Shown: positions 1 through 9,874, counted from the first letter of the stretch. The stretch is 54,318 bases of DNA from Nanobdellota archaeon (GCA_018220985.1 JAAOXS010000002.1:1-54318), one strand, 5' to 3'. The notes: generated from the letters alone by a model not told the origin. Translations and numbers: made by a program.

Positions 1-1
1 C

Positions 2-502
2 CATTATGGTGATCTGGGTGTTGTTCTAAAAGAAAATATGGATGACCTGAAGTTCAAACAGATAACCGAATTGACAGTTAAAGAGATAAATGATTCACCA
101 ATTAGAAGTTTTAAAATATTGCCTGGAACAAAATTCGGTTTATTTGAAATTCATCCGACAGGTATTTTTCCAACAAGTAGTTCTATTCTTGACAGGAAAT
201 CATTTCTAAACAGATTACAAACTAAGATAAAAGAAAAAATTAGTTTGAATCAAAGAGAAGACGGGCATGTTAACATTTTGATAGTCAAGGCTAATCACTG
301 GACTTTACATAATTATTCTATGATTGGTGGACTTGCTGACTACGAATTTGAAGAAATTGAACCAATCGTTAACTCAACACTTAGTGAGAATACTCCTTCT
401 AAGAATTTATCGGCTATTATACTCTTTGAAGGTGACTTGGGTAGACGAAGAATTATTAAAAATTCAGAAACGGAAGTGCCCTTACCTAATGGAATTTTCT
501 GA
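2..502 (+). CDS. hypothetical protein, 5'-truncated by the window edge
   Basis: ORF frame stays open upstream of the listed ATG (HYGDLGVVLKEN-MDDLKF...), so the gene probably begins outside the window. Confidence 0.6.
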   Translation, partial: HYGDLGVVLKENMDDLKFKQITELTVKEINDSPIRSFKILPGTKFGLFEIHPTGIFPTSSSILDRKSFLNRLQTKIKEKISLNQREDGHVNILIVKANHWTLHNYSMIGGLADYEFEEIEPIVNSTLSENTPSKNLSAIILFEGDLGRRRIIKNSETEVPLPNGIF

Positions 503-650
503 TCAGACTTGTTTATTATTTGGTATTTTAATCCCGAATTTCTCACACATTCTCAGTAGGAATTCATAATCTTTTTTGCCTTGCACGTAAATGATTGTGT
601 TCTATTTTGAGTTACAGAACATGTTTTGGATAACAATATTGTTGTTGTAG

Positions 651-1973
651 ATGTTGTTACGAGATTTAGAAAAGTTTTTTAGTCTTGTTATGTATTATTT
701 TTTTGTGAAATACTTTGCTTTAGTCGTTTTTTTACTGATTTTGTTAAGCGGTTGTGTTACTCAGTCTGACAAAAAAGTCAATGATTCATCTCTGATTACT
801 GGTGAAGTAGTTTATTCAGAAACTAGGGGTGATGATATACAAGCCAGTGAGAGATCCTGTTTAGACGTTGATAACTCAGAAAAGTGTTTCTATGAATTAG
901 CTGTAACTAGCGAAAACGTTTCTTATTGCGATTCTGCAGGAATATACAAGAATCAATGCTTGAATGAATACAATTTTTTGATAGCTATAAAAAACAAAGA
1001 TTCAAATTATTGTAGTGAAATTGACGATTCAGTAACTGATTATTCAATGTCTTTGAAAAACCAAAATAAAGGAAATGTATGGCACACAACTTTATCAGGA
1101 ACGGGTGGTAGTCCTGGACAATTATTTACTGTTAGTGGTATGTCATTTAAAATTGTTAATTACGATTTGGACACGAATACTGCAACTTTATTAGAAACAG
1201 AAAAAGGAATAACCTACTTCATAAGTGAAGATTACACGCAGATTGATTCTATAAAACTAAAATTAGATATGATCATGGCAGTAGGAGATATTTATCTTCT
1301 TAATTTTGAAATAAATGAAACAATAGTAACTAATGATTTTCCTAAATATTGTTTAAATTCAGTAAACAACTCAGGTAATTTAGAAGATTCTGAAACATAT
1401 AATCTTAAAGAGTATAAAATAAATTATTTAGCAAATTTTACGCAATACTATTTTGATCCTAATTTTTGGAATGATGTTTTCAACTTACAATCATGTGAAA
1501 TTCGAATGGAAAATGGTGAGAAAAAAGTTTTTGAATCAACCAATCTTCAGGAGGGTTGTAATTTCGCTGTTTCAGTGTTGAATAGTGATATTAACAGTTG
1601 TTCTAGGATTTCGAATTGTGATAGGGTATGTTATTTATTGATAGGAATTAGAGATAATAATACTGATTATTGCGATCAACTTAAGACATTACCTTGGAAG
1701 TCATGCATGTACAATCGAATATCTGATGATTACGCAACTTGTATGAACATTATTGCTGTTAATACTGCAAATTTAAGTTTATGTTCCGAAGGGTATGATA
1801 ATTGTGAATCAATAGTAATATCTTCAAACCCTGCTAAATACCAAACACTATGTCTACAAGCAAAAGATGAGAACAACTGTTATTATAATACTGCAATTAA
1901 TTTAGGGGATATTTCCATTTGTGAATTTGCTGGAAAGATGAAGATATCATGCTTAGAAAAAATCAATAAATGA
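651..1973 (+). CDS. Cys-rich putative lipoprotein
   Basis: Hydrophobic N-terminus ending in lipobox LLSGC; repeated Cys-spaced segments; likely start at the internal Met MYYFFVKYFALVVF (~690). Confidence 0.65.
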   Translation: MLLRDLEKFFSLVMYYFFVKYFALVVFLLILLSGCVTQSDKKVNDSSLITGEVVYSETRGDDIQASERSCLDVDNSEKCFYELAVTSENVSYCDSAGIYKNQCLNEYNFLIAIKNKDSNYCSEIDDSVTDYSMSLKNQNKGNVWHTTLSGTGGSPGQLFTVSGMSFKIVNYDLDTNTATLLETEKGITYFISEDYTQIDSIKLKLDMIMAVGDIYLLNFEINETIVTNDFPKYCLNSVNNSGNLEDSETYNLKEYKINYLANFTQYYFDPNFWNDVFNLQSCEIRMENGEKKVFESTNLQEGCNFAVSVLNSDINSCSRISNCDRVCYLLIGIRDNNTDYCDQLKTLPWKSCMYNRISDDYATCMNIIAVNTANLSLCSEGYDNCESIVISSNPAKYQTLCLQAKDENNCYYNTAINLGDISICEFAGKMKISCLEKINK

Positions 1974-2017
1974 TTAAGAAGAAATATTTCCCTTTAATTC
2001 TTTAAAATAATTTTTTA

Positions 2018-2593
2018 TTATTCTTTTGATAACTCTTCTAATTTTGATTTGTGCAGGCTTTCAAAAAAGTTAGCAAAATTTGTTATTGCAAAGTCTTGAT
2101 TTTCAAGAAATGGTTTATAACTGTTTATATTAAAATTCATGTTTACGTTTTCATAAAGCATTTTGATTGTTTTAAGAGCAATTTCATAAATTTTTCCTTC
2201 ATCATTGCTAGCAAGTTTTGTTGCTTCCAATTCCATTGATAATGGTGGCATTAGTACTTCAAAAATTTTTTTTAATTTTTCTTTTTGTTTAGGGGTTTTT
2301 TCAGGTTCTTTTATGTAATCTAGTATGCCACTAATACCAAGAAACAGATAAGGATCATCTTTTTGCAGGCGAGTTAATATGTTTCCATTTTCAGCCAGTT
2401 CTTTATATGTTTTTAAAAAAGTTGTTTCTTTTAAAATTATTGAAGCTAAATAATCTTCTCCATTTACTTCAATAATGTAAGTTCCTAATTCTTTATCTGC
2501 TATAACATTTGTTCCATCCACAGTCCCAACTAATCCGTTTGATGAAGGTGGTATTTTAGCGGTTACCATAACTAAATTAAAAATGTATTCCAT
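2018..2593 (-). CDS. hypothetical protein (191 aa)
   Basis: Long ORF, no recognised family. Confidence 0.5.
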   Translation of the reverse strand: MEYIFNLVMVTAKIPPSSNGLVGTVDGTNVIADKELGTYIIEVNGEDYLASIILKETTFLKTYKELAENGNILTRLQKDDPYLFLGISGILDYIKEPEKTPKQKEKLKKIFEVLMPPLSMELEATKLASNDEGKIYEIALKTIKMLYENVNMNFNINSYKPFLENQDFAITNFANFFESLHKSKLEELSKE

Positions 2594-2620
2594 TTTTAAA
2601 ATTAACTATTAACTAAAAAT

Positions 2621-3568
2621 TCAAGAACTTGTGATTATTTTTATTCCAAAATAAGAAAAATAAATTATTAGAATAGCAATTGATTCTTTTCTCTCAATTT
2701 TCCTACCACTCTTAAAAAAGAACAGAACTACTCCAGAAATCAAAAATAAGAAAACCATGTCAAACAATAAAACACCACTAACAATTAAAGGAGCTATAAA
2801 CGCGCCAATACTTGGTGTGAGCAATAAATCCAGTATATTACTTCCTATTAAGTTACCAACCGCAAGCGAACCAACTTTTTTCTTAACAGCAGATATGGAC
2901 GTTACTATTTCAGGCAAGCTCGTGCCAACACCAACAATGAGTATTCCAACTAATGATTGTTCAACCCCAAAATTTTTGCTTAAAATTAGTGCATTAGAAA
3001 CTGTCAACTCTGAAGATAATATTAATATGAACAATCCAACGATTAAAGAGGTTAATGTCCACAAAACTTTTTTATTAACTGGCTTATCAATTTTTTCTTG
3101 AAAGCGCTCTTTTTTGAAAAGATAAAACATGTACGCGAAAAAAATGATTCCTAAAAAAACACCTTCAACACGAGTTATTTCACCATTCAAACTAACAACT
3201 AACAACAATACAGTTGCCAGCAACATCATTAAACCATCCCTATTCAATTGTTTCTTAGTTATGCTTAACGCACCGAACAGTCCTGCTAAACCAACTGCTA
3301 AACTTATTTGCCCAATAGAAGTTCCTATTGTTTCACCAATTATGAGGTTGGAATTTAGCACTCCTAACAACCTGTGAGCTCCGCCAGTTACGTGAATAAA
3401 TAGTTCAGGCAAGTTAGTTCCTATTGATAGTATGACAAGTCCTACAAACGCTCTTGATAATTTATAATAACGTGAGAGTCTTAAAGAACCTTTAATTACG
3501 AGTTCAGCGCCTAACCATAATCCTGCCAATCCCAAAATTAAAAGTAGCACTTCAAGCATTTTTAACAT
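2621..3568 (-). CDS. Na+/Ca2+ exchanger family (CaCA/YrbG-like) membrane protein
   Basis: Two inverted halves, each with a GTNLPEL / GTSLPEI alpha-repeat motif, multi-TM. Confidence 0.88.
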   Translation of the reverse strand: MLKMLEVLLLILGLAGLWLGAELVIKGSLRLSRYYKLSRAFVGLVILSIGTNLPELFIHVTGGAHRLLGVLNSNLIIGETIGTSIGQISLAVGLAGLFGALSITKKQLNRDGLMMLLATVLLLVVSLNGEITRVEGVFLGIIFFAYMFYLFKKERFQEKIDKPVNKKVLWTLTSLIVGLFILILSSELTVSNALILSKNFGVEQSLVGILIVGVGTSLPEIVTSISAVKKKVGSLAVGNLIGSNILDLLLTPSIGAFIAPLIVSGVLLFDMVFLFLISGVVLFFFKSGRKIERKESIAILIIYFSYFGIKIITSS

Positions 3569-3602
3569 TAATAAAATAGTTTTTTAGAAGCTTTAAAAAT
3601 TA

Positions 3603-4787
3603 CTAAGTTGTTTTTTTTGTTTTTTGCGGGTTAAATTTTAATTCAATTATTAGTGCTATCAGCATTAAACCACTTCCAATGAATCCGAGAATTCCAGGAT
3701 AAAAATATTGAATAACAAAACCGCCCAGTAATGGACCGATTATTTGGGATACACTGCGCATAGCATCCATCACACCCATGAATTTGCCTCTTTCACTGTC
3801 ACCTGCTTTACTGCTAACAATACTGATGAATGTCGGTTGTGTTAACCCCGCCCCAACTGAGAAAAGCATTAATGCTAAATAAATGCTTATTTGAGTTGTT
3901 GTTATTGCTATGAAAAGCATTGATATCATTGTTATTGTTATACCCGTTATCGCAAGCGTTCTTTCCTCAAACTTGTCAACGAGTTTGGAGTAAACAAGTA
4001 GTTGGAATAGTATTCTTACAAGACCTACAAGCATTAACATGAATCCAACATCTCCTGGCCCGAGATTGAATTGAGCTTCTGAAATTAGTGCGAGGCTTCC
4101 TGTTAGTGTTGAGAATGCGGTTACGAAAAAGAAGAATTCGAATAAGAAATTTTTTAGAACAGGGTGTTTTAATGCTTGTAAGAAATCTTTCAGTGGGAAG
4201 AAGTCGTTGATTTTTAGTTTAACTTTTTCTCGTTTAATCTTAGGTTCTCTTAGTATTGTGATTGTTAGAATAATTGTTAATAGTGAGAATCCAGCTGCGA
4301 GAAATGAAGGTAATGAGTAGTTAATTGTTGCGAGAAAACCTCCTAATGCTGGTCCTATAAAGAATCCAATGCCAAACACTGCGCTCATGTATCCATAATT
4401 TTTTTGCCTGTTTTTTCCAGAGCTAATATCTCCTAAGTACGCTTTTGCAAGTGTCATATTGCTTCCCAATAATCCGTCCACAACGCGTGATAATACTATC
4501 ATCCAAATAGAGTTTGCGAAGCCAAGTATTATGAATCCTATGAACGTGGAAAATTGGCTTATGATGAGTAGTGTTTTTCTACCATACCTGTCGCTGAGTT
4601 TTCCGATTATTGGTGCGCTTACGAATTGGAATACTGAAAAAACAGCTAGTATTAATCCTACTTGAAATGGTGTTGCGCCAAGGTCAAGTGCGAAAAAAGG
4701 AAGAAATGGTAGGATAAGGCTCCAACCAAGTATTTCTGTGAGCATTATTAAGTAAATAGAGATTAATTCACTTTTTTTCGTCATCAC
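3603..4787 (-). CDS. MFS transporter (tetracycline/multidrug efflux-like)
   Basis: 12-TM pattern, GKLSDRYGRK motif A, DAMRSVSQIIGPLLGG. Confidence 0.88.
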   Translation of the reverse strand: MMTKKSELISIYLIMLTEILGWSLILPFLPFFALDLGATPFQVGLILAVFSVFQFVSAPIIGKLSDRYGRKTLLIISQFSTFIGFIILGFANSIWMIVLSRVVDGLLGSNMTLAKAYLGDISSGKNRQKNYGYMSAVFGIGFFIGPALGGFLATINYSLPSFLAAGFSLLTIILTITILREPKIKREKVKLKINDFFPLKDFLQALKHPVLKNFLFEFFFFVTAFSTLTGSLALISEAQFNLGPGDVGFMLMLVGLVRILFQLLVYSKLVDKFEERTLAITGITITMISMLFIAITTTQISIYLALMLFSVGAGLTQPTFISIVSSKAGDSERGKFMGVMDAMRSVSQIIGPLLGGFVIQYFYPGILGFIGSGLMLIALIIELKFNPQKTKKTT

Positions 4788-4868
4788 TCATAACCTAATT
4801 TAATCTTTTTTATGAGTTTTGTTTTTTTGCATAACATTTTTATAATTTAAGGTTAATATTTTCTAATC

Positions 4869-5138
4869 ATGAAAGTTAGAGCGTCTCACATTTTAGTTTC
4901 TAAACTTAGTATTGCACAGCAATTACTTGAAAAAATTAAGGGCGGTGAAGATTTTGCTACTCTTGCTTTAGAGTTTAGTGAATGTCCTTCGAAAAAGCAT
5001 GGTGGTGATTTAGGTTTTTTCACGCGAGGGCAAATGGTTAAAGAATTTGAAACAGCAACTTTTGGTTTAGGGATTGGTGAAATTTCAGAGCTTGTTAAAA
5101 CACAGTTTGGTTATCATATAATTAAGCGAACAGGATGA
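4869..5138 (+). CDS. single-domain parvulin-type peptidyl-prolyl isomerase
   Basis: RASHILVS...FATLALEFSECPSKKHGGDLGFFTRGQMVKEFE...TQFGYHIIKRTG. Confidence 0.92.
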   Translation: MKVRASHILVSKLSIAQQLLEKIKGGEDFATLALEFSECPSKKHGGDLGFFTRGQMVKEFETATFGLGIGEISELVKTQFGYHIIKRTG

Positions 5139-5560
5139 GAGAATTAACATTTGATGATTTAAATTATTGTGCGAAGCATCGTGCGAATTGTTACGGTGAG
5201 CTTTTAGAAGTTAGTGAAGAAAAGTTAAGAAAAAAGTTTTTGAAAGGTAAAATAAAATTTTTGTTGGAGGATGTTGGTTACGTAATGTTAAGGGATGATT
5301 ATGATAATCCTGCTTACGCGCATATTAGTGCAATACTCATTGAAAAAATGAAGCATGGGAAAGGTTTTGGTAGTAAAATTTTAAAACTCGCTGAAGAAAC
5401 TGCTTTAAAATCTGGTTTTGATGGAATCACTCTTTCAGTTCGTCCTGAAGGTGAAGATTTAATTCACGCTTTTTATAAAAAGAACGGTTATGAAAAAGTT
5501 AAGGAAGTTAATAACCGTGTTTATTATTTGAAAAAAATAAGAAAAAAAAGAGAAATTTAG
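5135..5560 (+). CDS. GNAT-family N-acetyltransferase
   Basis: HGKGFGSKILKLAEETA acetyl-CoA-binding motif and AFYKKNGYEKV; overlaps the parvulin ORF by 4 nt. Confidence 0.8.
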   Translation: MRELTFDDLNYCAKHRANCYGELLEVSEEKLRKKFLKGKIKFLLEDVGYVMLRDDYDNPAYAHISAILIEKMKHGKGFGSKILKLAEETALKSGFDGITLSVRPEGEDLIHAFYKKNGYEKVKEVNNRVYYLKKIRKKREI

Positions 5561-5605
5561 TGGAGCGTAAATATTTTTTTTGGGGCAAGATGAATTTTTG
5601 TTGTT

Positions 5606-5625
5606 GCGAGGAGGTTAATCCTCGC
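5606..5625. other. GC-rich perfect hairpin in AT-rich intergenic DNA (possible structured RNA or terminator)
   Basis: GCGAGGA-ggttaa-TCCTCGC, 7-bp perfect stem. Confidence 0.35.
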
Positions 5626-5815
5626 CACGTACTCGTTTTCAACCAAACCAATTATTATTTTTTTAGTATCACCTCATCGTTTTAATAAGTGTTATTCATT
5701 ACTTGTTTTTTGTTTTATAAAGCCGTTATGAAATGATAATACATTTTATTAAAACAGATGGAACGTTCATAAAACTTAAAAACAGTCAATCACGCTCTAA
5801 GAGTTATAAGATAAG

Positions 5816-6430
5816 ATGGCGCCAGGATTATTACTTTCTAACATTAACAGTGCTGTTGAAGTAATGTTATTTTTGTTAACTTTTACAATGGGTGCTTACG
5901 TTTTTAGAATTCACAAGTTTACTAAGAATAGGAATCATAAACTTCTTGCAATTGCATTTATCCTAATTGGTTTATCATTCATGACTAAGGCGGGCTTGAA
6001 TTTTGCTGTGAATAATGGTTTTTTATTTGGAAATTTTTCTTTAATTACTATTATTTACGTTGCATTCATGCTTTTTGGTTATACTGTTTTAGATAAGCTT
6101 TTTTTGAATATTCGAACTTATCGAGTTTTTAGTATTCAAATAATTTTGTTTGTTCTGGCTTTGTTTCTTGTTCAACTTAGTTCGTTATGGTTTTTTGATT
6201 TAGTAAGTTTTTTATTGTTGAGTTTTCCTGTTCTGTACTTTTTTGAGAATTATAAGAAAAAAAGAACGCGTAGTTCTTTGCTGGTATTATTAGGTTTTGC
6301 TGGTGTAATGATGAGTCATGCAAGTTTTTTCTTAATTTTCGTGAATAAATCTTTATTTTTTGTAGATAACCTTATAAGGCTCGTTGCGTACGCAATATTA
6401 TTGGTACATTACGTGTTTATCAACAAGTGA
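5816..6430 (+). CDS. multi-TM membrane protein
   Basis: ~6-7 hydrophobic segments; immediately followed by a wHTH gene. Confidence 0.6.
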   Translation: MAPGLLLSNINSAVEVMLFLLTFTMGAYVFRIHKFTKNRNHKLLAIAFILIGLSFMTKAGLNFAVNNGFLFGNFSLITIIYVAFMLFGYTVLDKLFLNIRTYRVFSIQIILFVLALFLVQLSSLWFFDLVSFLLLSFPVLYFFENYKKKRTRSSLLVLLGFAGVMMSHASFFLIFVNKSLFFVDNLIRLVAYAILLVHYVFINK

Positions 6431-6437
6431 GAAAAAA

Positions 6438-6692
6438 ATGAGTAAAAAAAGAAATAGTCTTGAAATAATTCATGATATCTTACTTACTCTTAAGAGGAAT
6501 CCTACAATTAAAAAAACACATTTAATGTATAAAACAAATCTTACTTACGTGCGTTTAAACAAGTATTTGGATGATTTGGTTGGAAAAGAACTTGTCGCTG
6601 GTGATGAGCAAACAGTTATTACTCCTAAGGGTGAGCAGTTTCTTAAGGAAGTTCGTAAAATGCGTGAGTTCATGGATAGTTTTGGTTTGTAA
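6438..6692 (+). CDS. winged-helix transcriptional regulator (archaeal HTH type)
   Basis: KRNSLEIIHDILLTLKRNPTIKKTHLMYKTNLTYVRLNKYLDDLVGKELV...ITPKGEQFL; start set at MSKKRNS. Confidence 0.75.
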   Translation: MSKKRNSLEIIHDILLTLKRNPTIKKTHLMYKTNLTYVRLNKYLDDLVGKELVAGDEQTVITPKGEQFLKEVRKMREFMDSFGL

Positions 6693-6734
6693 TACAATAA
6701 CATTTATTTTTTAATAATTCTTTTTTGATTAGTT

Positions 6735-6980
6735 ATGGTTAAAATAATTAATTTCGCTCACTTTTTTAGGGATAAGCGAAGTGTTCTTGAAGTGAATGGT
6801 GAATTGCCTTCCATAGTTAATAATTTTCCTAAGGACGGTGCTTTAATGCTTAGTATTAGTAATGAAGCAGGTGAGAGGAAAGCTTTCAAATTAACTATTG
6901 AAGAAGCAAGTCGGATGATTATATCACTTGAGTCTTTTCTTAAAAAACATGAGAGTGAGATAAGTAAGTTGTGGCATTAG
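6735..6980 (+). CDS. hypothetical protein
   Basis: Complete ORF, no family recognised. Confidence 0.5.
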   Translation: MVKIINFAHFFRDKRSVLEVNGELPSIVNNFPKDGALMLSISNEAGERKAFKLTIEEASRMIISLESFLKKHESEISKLWH

Positions 6981-6986
6981 GAACGT

Positions 6987-7442
6987 TTATTTTTGAATGA
7001 AGAACCAGTCTTTTTTTCCTTCAAAAAGAGAGCCTTTCAAATCTGATTTTTTTAACATTTTTTTTATTTTTTGTTCTGTCCAGTTTCTTTTTTGAATTGA
7101 AAAAACCACTTTTCGAGCGATTCGTTTCATTTCTTTTAATGCTTTTGAAGGGTTTTTCAAGTCTTGTAATACTGTTAGGGATAGTGCTGTGTCAAATGTT
7201 TTGTTTTTGAAAGGTAAGTTATGCGCGTCTCCTAAAATTCTTTCTCCATCAAATTGTTTGAGCATTTTCCAACTATTGTCTATTCCAACTGCGTTCTCAA
7301 TTTTTTTGGTTATAATTCCTGTTCCGCAACCAATGTCTAATACTCTACCAACTAATTCGTTTTTTATGATTTCAAATTTTTCTAATTGTTCTTCGCCGTA
7401 CAATTCATTATACCCTTTTGCAATTGCGTTATAATAGTTCAT
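6987..7442 (-). CDS. SAM-dependent class I methyltransferase
   Basis: VLDIGCGTGIITKKI, DTALSLTVLQDL, LKEMKRIA. Confidence 0.85.
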   Translation of the reverse strand: MNYYNAIAKGYNELYGEEQLEKFEIIKNELVGRVLDIGCGTGIITKKIENAVGIDNSWKMLKQFDGERILGDAHNLPFKNKTFDTALSLTVLQDLKNPSKALKEMKRIARKVVFSIQKRNWTEQKIKKMLKKSDLKGSLFEGKKDWFFIQK

Positions 7443-7498
7443 TATATTATTTTGGTTTGCTAAACGTTTTTATTCTTTTCCAAACTCATACTTTTTTA

Positions 7499-7738
7499 AT
7501 GATGAATCAATTACCGCGTTATTATGGTTTATTAAAAATTGTTGCGAACCCTGAATGTAAGTGTGTACTTGTTGATTTTGAAAAAATAAACCTTGAATTA
7601 AGTTATAATAATGTTTTAGAATTCGCTCAGGACGTTTCCGAATTGTCTGGTTTGGGTTTAATAAATTCGCCTTATAATTCGTATATTAAAATTACTTCAA
7701 CTGGATTATTCATTGTTGAAAAAATTTTTTATAACTGA
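7499..7738 (+). CDS. small wHTH-like hypothetical protein
   Basis: ORF MMNQLPRYYGLLKIV...ITSTGLFIVEKIF; the longer listed ORF overlaps the divergent methyltransferase start, so the internal Met is preferred. Confidence 0.5.
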   Translation: MMNQLPRYYGLLKIVANPECKCVLVDFEKINLELSYNNVLEFAQDVSELSGLGLINSPYNSYIKITSTGLFIVEKIFYN

Positions 7739-7744
7739 ACAAAC

Positions 7745-8164
7745 ATGTTATTTATTATGTACGAGCAGTTTGAACATAAGGCTGATGTTGGAGTTAGAGG
7801 TTTGGGCAGAACTGTTGAAAAATCTTTCGAGGAGTGCGCTCGAGCTATGTACGCGGTTATGACTGATTTAAGCAGTGTTAAACCAGTTAAAATTTTTAAT
7901 GTTGAATGCGGAGCGGAAAACGTGGAAGAATTATTGGTTGAGTGGTTGAATAGTTTAATAACTTTGACTGATACTCATAATTATTTTTTTTCAGAATTCA
8001 AAGTTAAAATTGAAAATAACAAATTAAATGGAAGCGTTAAAGGTGAGAAAATTAATCCTAAAAAGCACGAATTACTTACTGAAGTTAAAGCTGCTACATA
8101 CTCGCAATTAAAAGTTTTCAAAAAAGGAAAAAATTGGATTGCGCAAACAGTCGTAGATGTTTAG
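7745..8164 (+). CDS. archease (RtcB cofactor)
   Basis: YEQFEHKADVGVRGLGRTVEKSFEECARAMYAVMTDL...VEWLNSLI; likely start at MYEQ (7760). Confidence 0.9.
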   Translation: MLFIMYEQFEHKADVGVRGLGRTVEKSFEECARAMYAVMTDLSSVKPVKIFNVECGAENVEELLVEWLNSLITLTDTHNYFFSEFKVKIENNKLNGSVKGEKINPKKHELLTEVKAATYSQLKVFKKGKNWIAQTVVDV

Positions 8165-8394
8165 AATGATTCTAAATCCGTCAATGCTGCTTTTAATTTT
8201 TCAGTATCTTTAGGGAGTAATATTTCTTTTAATCCTTTCGTTTCAAGATTTATGCCAGCCTCGTCAGTAATTATTGTACTATTTGAAGTATTTGTTAGTG
8301 TGTTTAGTTCATCTAATGTTTCTTTTTCCTCATTCTTTCCTTTACCTTTAATAAAATAAGGTACGTTATTCACATTCAATTCTCTGTAATTCAT
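8161..8394 (-). CDS. hypothetical protein (77 aa)
   Basis: Short ORF between archease and rtcB. Confidence 0.35.
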   Translation of the reverse strand: MNYRELNVNNVPYFIKGKGKNEEKETLDELNTLTNTSNSTIITDEAGINLETKGLKEILLPKDTEKLKAALTDLESF

Positions 8395-8452
8395 ATAACT
8401 ATTATTAGTTCTGAAACATTTAAATCATTTATTAACTTGTAGTAGTATTGTT

Positions 8453-9874
8453 ATGTTCGAAAAAATTTCTGAAAATAAATGGTCAATTCGGAAGAAAGGC
8501 GAGATGAAAGTGCCTGTAATAATTTACGGTGATGATTACATTATTGACGAGTTAAGAAAGGATTATGCTCGCGACTGGTCGGCTACGCGCCAATTAATCA
8601 ATGTTGCTTCACTTCAAGGTATTGAAAAAGCAGCTCTTGCAATGAGTGATGTTCACCCTGGTTATGGTTTTCCCATTGGTGGTGTCGGAGCTTTCGATGT
8701 TGAAACAGGGGTTACGACAATGGCTGGTGTGGGTTTTGACATTAATTGTGGCGTGCGCACTCTAACAACTGGTTTGAAATATTCTGATGTTAAACCAGTT
8801 ATTGGAGAGTTAATGAATGAATTATTCAAAGCTGTTCCAGCAGGTTTAGGGAGTAAGGGTGATATTAATCTCTCTGTTAGTCAGATTGATGAATTGTTAG
8901 TTCAAGGTGCTGGTTGGGTTGTTGAGAAAAGTTATGGTATTACGAGTGATTTAAAATTTACTGAGGATAATGGTGTTGTTAAAAACGCTCTTCCAACCGC
9001 GGTTAGTTTGAAAGCTAAGCAAAGGCAGTATAAGCAAATCGGAACTCTTGGTTCGGGTAATCATTATTTAGAAGTTCAGAGGGTTACTGAAGTTTTTGAT
9101 GAGAAATCAGCTAAAATTTTTGGCTTAAGTATTGATGATGTTATTGTTTCAATTCATTGCGGTTCTCGTGGTCTCGGGCATCAAATCGGCACTGATTATT
9201 TGCCTTTTCTCGCTAAAGCATCGCGCAAGTATGGTTTGAAAGTTTTTGATAAGGAATTAGTGGGCGCGCCAATTAATAGTGATGAAGGACGACAGTACAT
9301 TGGTGCTGTTAACGCGGGTATTAATTGTGCTTTCGCGAATCGTCAGGCTATTACGCATTTGACTCGTGGCGTGTTTGAAAAAATGTTTTCTGAAAGTAGT
9401 GTGAAAGTACTGTATGGTGTGGGTCATAATACTGCTAAGTTTGAGAAGCATGATGGTAAAAAATTGTTAGTGCACCGTAAAGGTTCAACAAGGGCTTTTG
9501 GTCCTGGTTGTAAGGAAGTTCCTTTAAAGTATCGTAGTACGGGTCAGCCAGTGATTATTGGTGGTACTATGGGGACGCACTCGTACATTCTTAGAGGAAC
9601 AAAGTTGGGTATGAGTGAAACTTTTGGCAGTGCGTGTCATGGCGCTGGTCGTTCCATGTCTCGTGTTCAAGCTAAAAAAAAATGGGATGGTGATGTTTTA
9701 GTTAAATCCCTTGCTAAGAGGGGTATTATTGTTAAAGCGCATAGTTTTAAGGGTGTGGCTGAGGAAGCTCCTGGAGCTTACAAAAACGTGGACAGTGTTG
9801 TTAACGCTATGCACAACGCTGGTGTTGTGAGTAAAGTTGTGAAAATGGTGCCTTTAGGCGTTGTTAAAGGATGA
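8453..9874 (+). CDS. rtcB: tRNA-splicing ligase RtcB
   Basis: SDVHPGYGFPIGGV, GVGFDINCGVRTL, SIHCGSRGLGHQIG, GTMGTHSYIL, SACHGAGRSMSR. Confidence 0.97.
   Translation: MFEKISENKWSIRKKGEMKVPVIIYGDDYIIDELRKDYARDWSATRQLINVASLQGIEKAALAMSDVHPGYGFPIGGVGAFDVETGVTTMAGVGFDINCGVRTLTTGLKYSDVKPVIGELMNELFKAVPAGLGSKGDINLSVSQIDELLVQGAGWVVEKSYGITSDLKFTEDNGVVKNALPTAVSLKAKQRQYKQIGTLGSGNHYLEVQRVTEVFDEKSAKIFGLSIDDVIVSIHCGSRGLGHQIGTDYLPFLAKASRKYGLKVFDKELVGAPINSDEGRQYIGAVNAGINCAFANRQAITHLTRGVFEKMFSESSVKVLYGVGHNTAKFEKHDGKKLLVHRKGSTRAFGPGCKEVPLKYRSTGQPVIIGGTMGTHSYILRGTKLGMSETFGSACHGAGRSMSRVQAKKKWDGDVLVKSLAKRGIIVKAHSFKGVAEEAPGAYKNVDSVVNAMHNAGVVSKVVKMVPLGVVKG

Noticed and set aside
340-546. Antisense 68-aa ORF and other listed ORFs inside ribosomal and transporter genes (e.g. 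9257-9451 -, 11601-11792 +, 21640-21927 -, 44195-44614 -)
   Set aside because: Alternative-frame shadows of well-supported genes
8453-9874. Possible intein in RtcB
   Set aside because: Length (473 aa) and continuous motifs match intein-free RtcB
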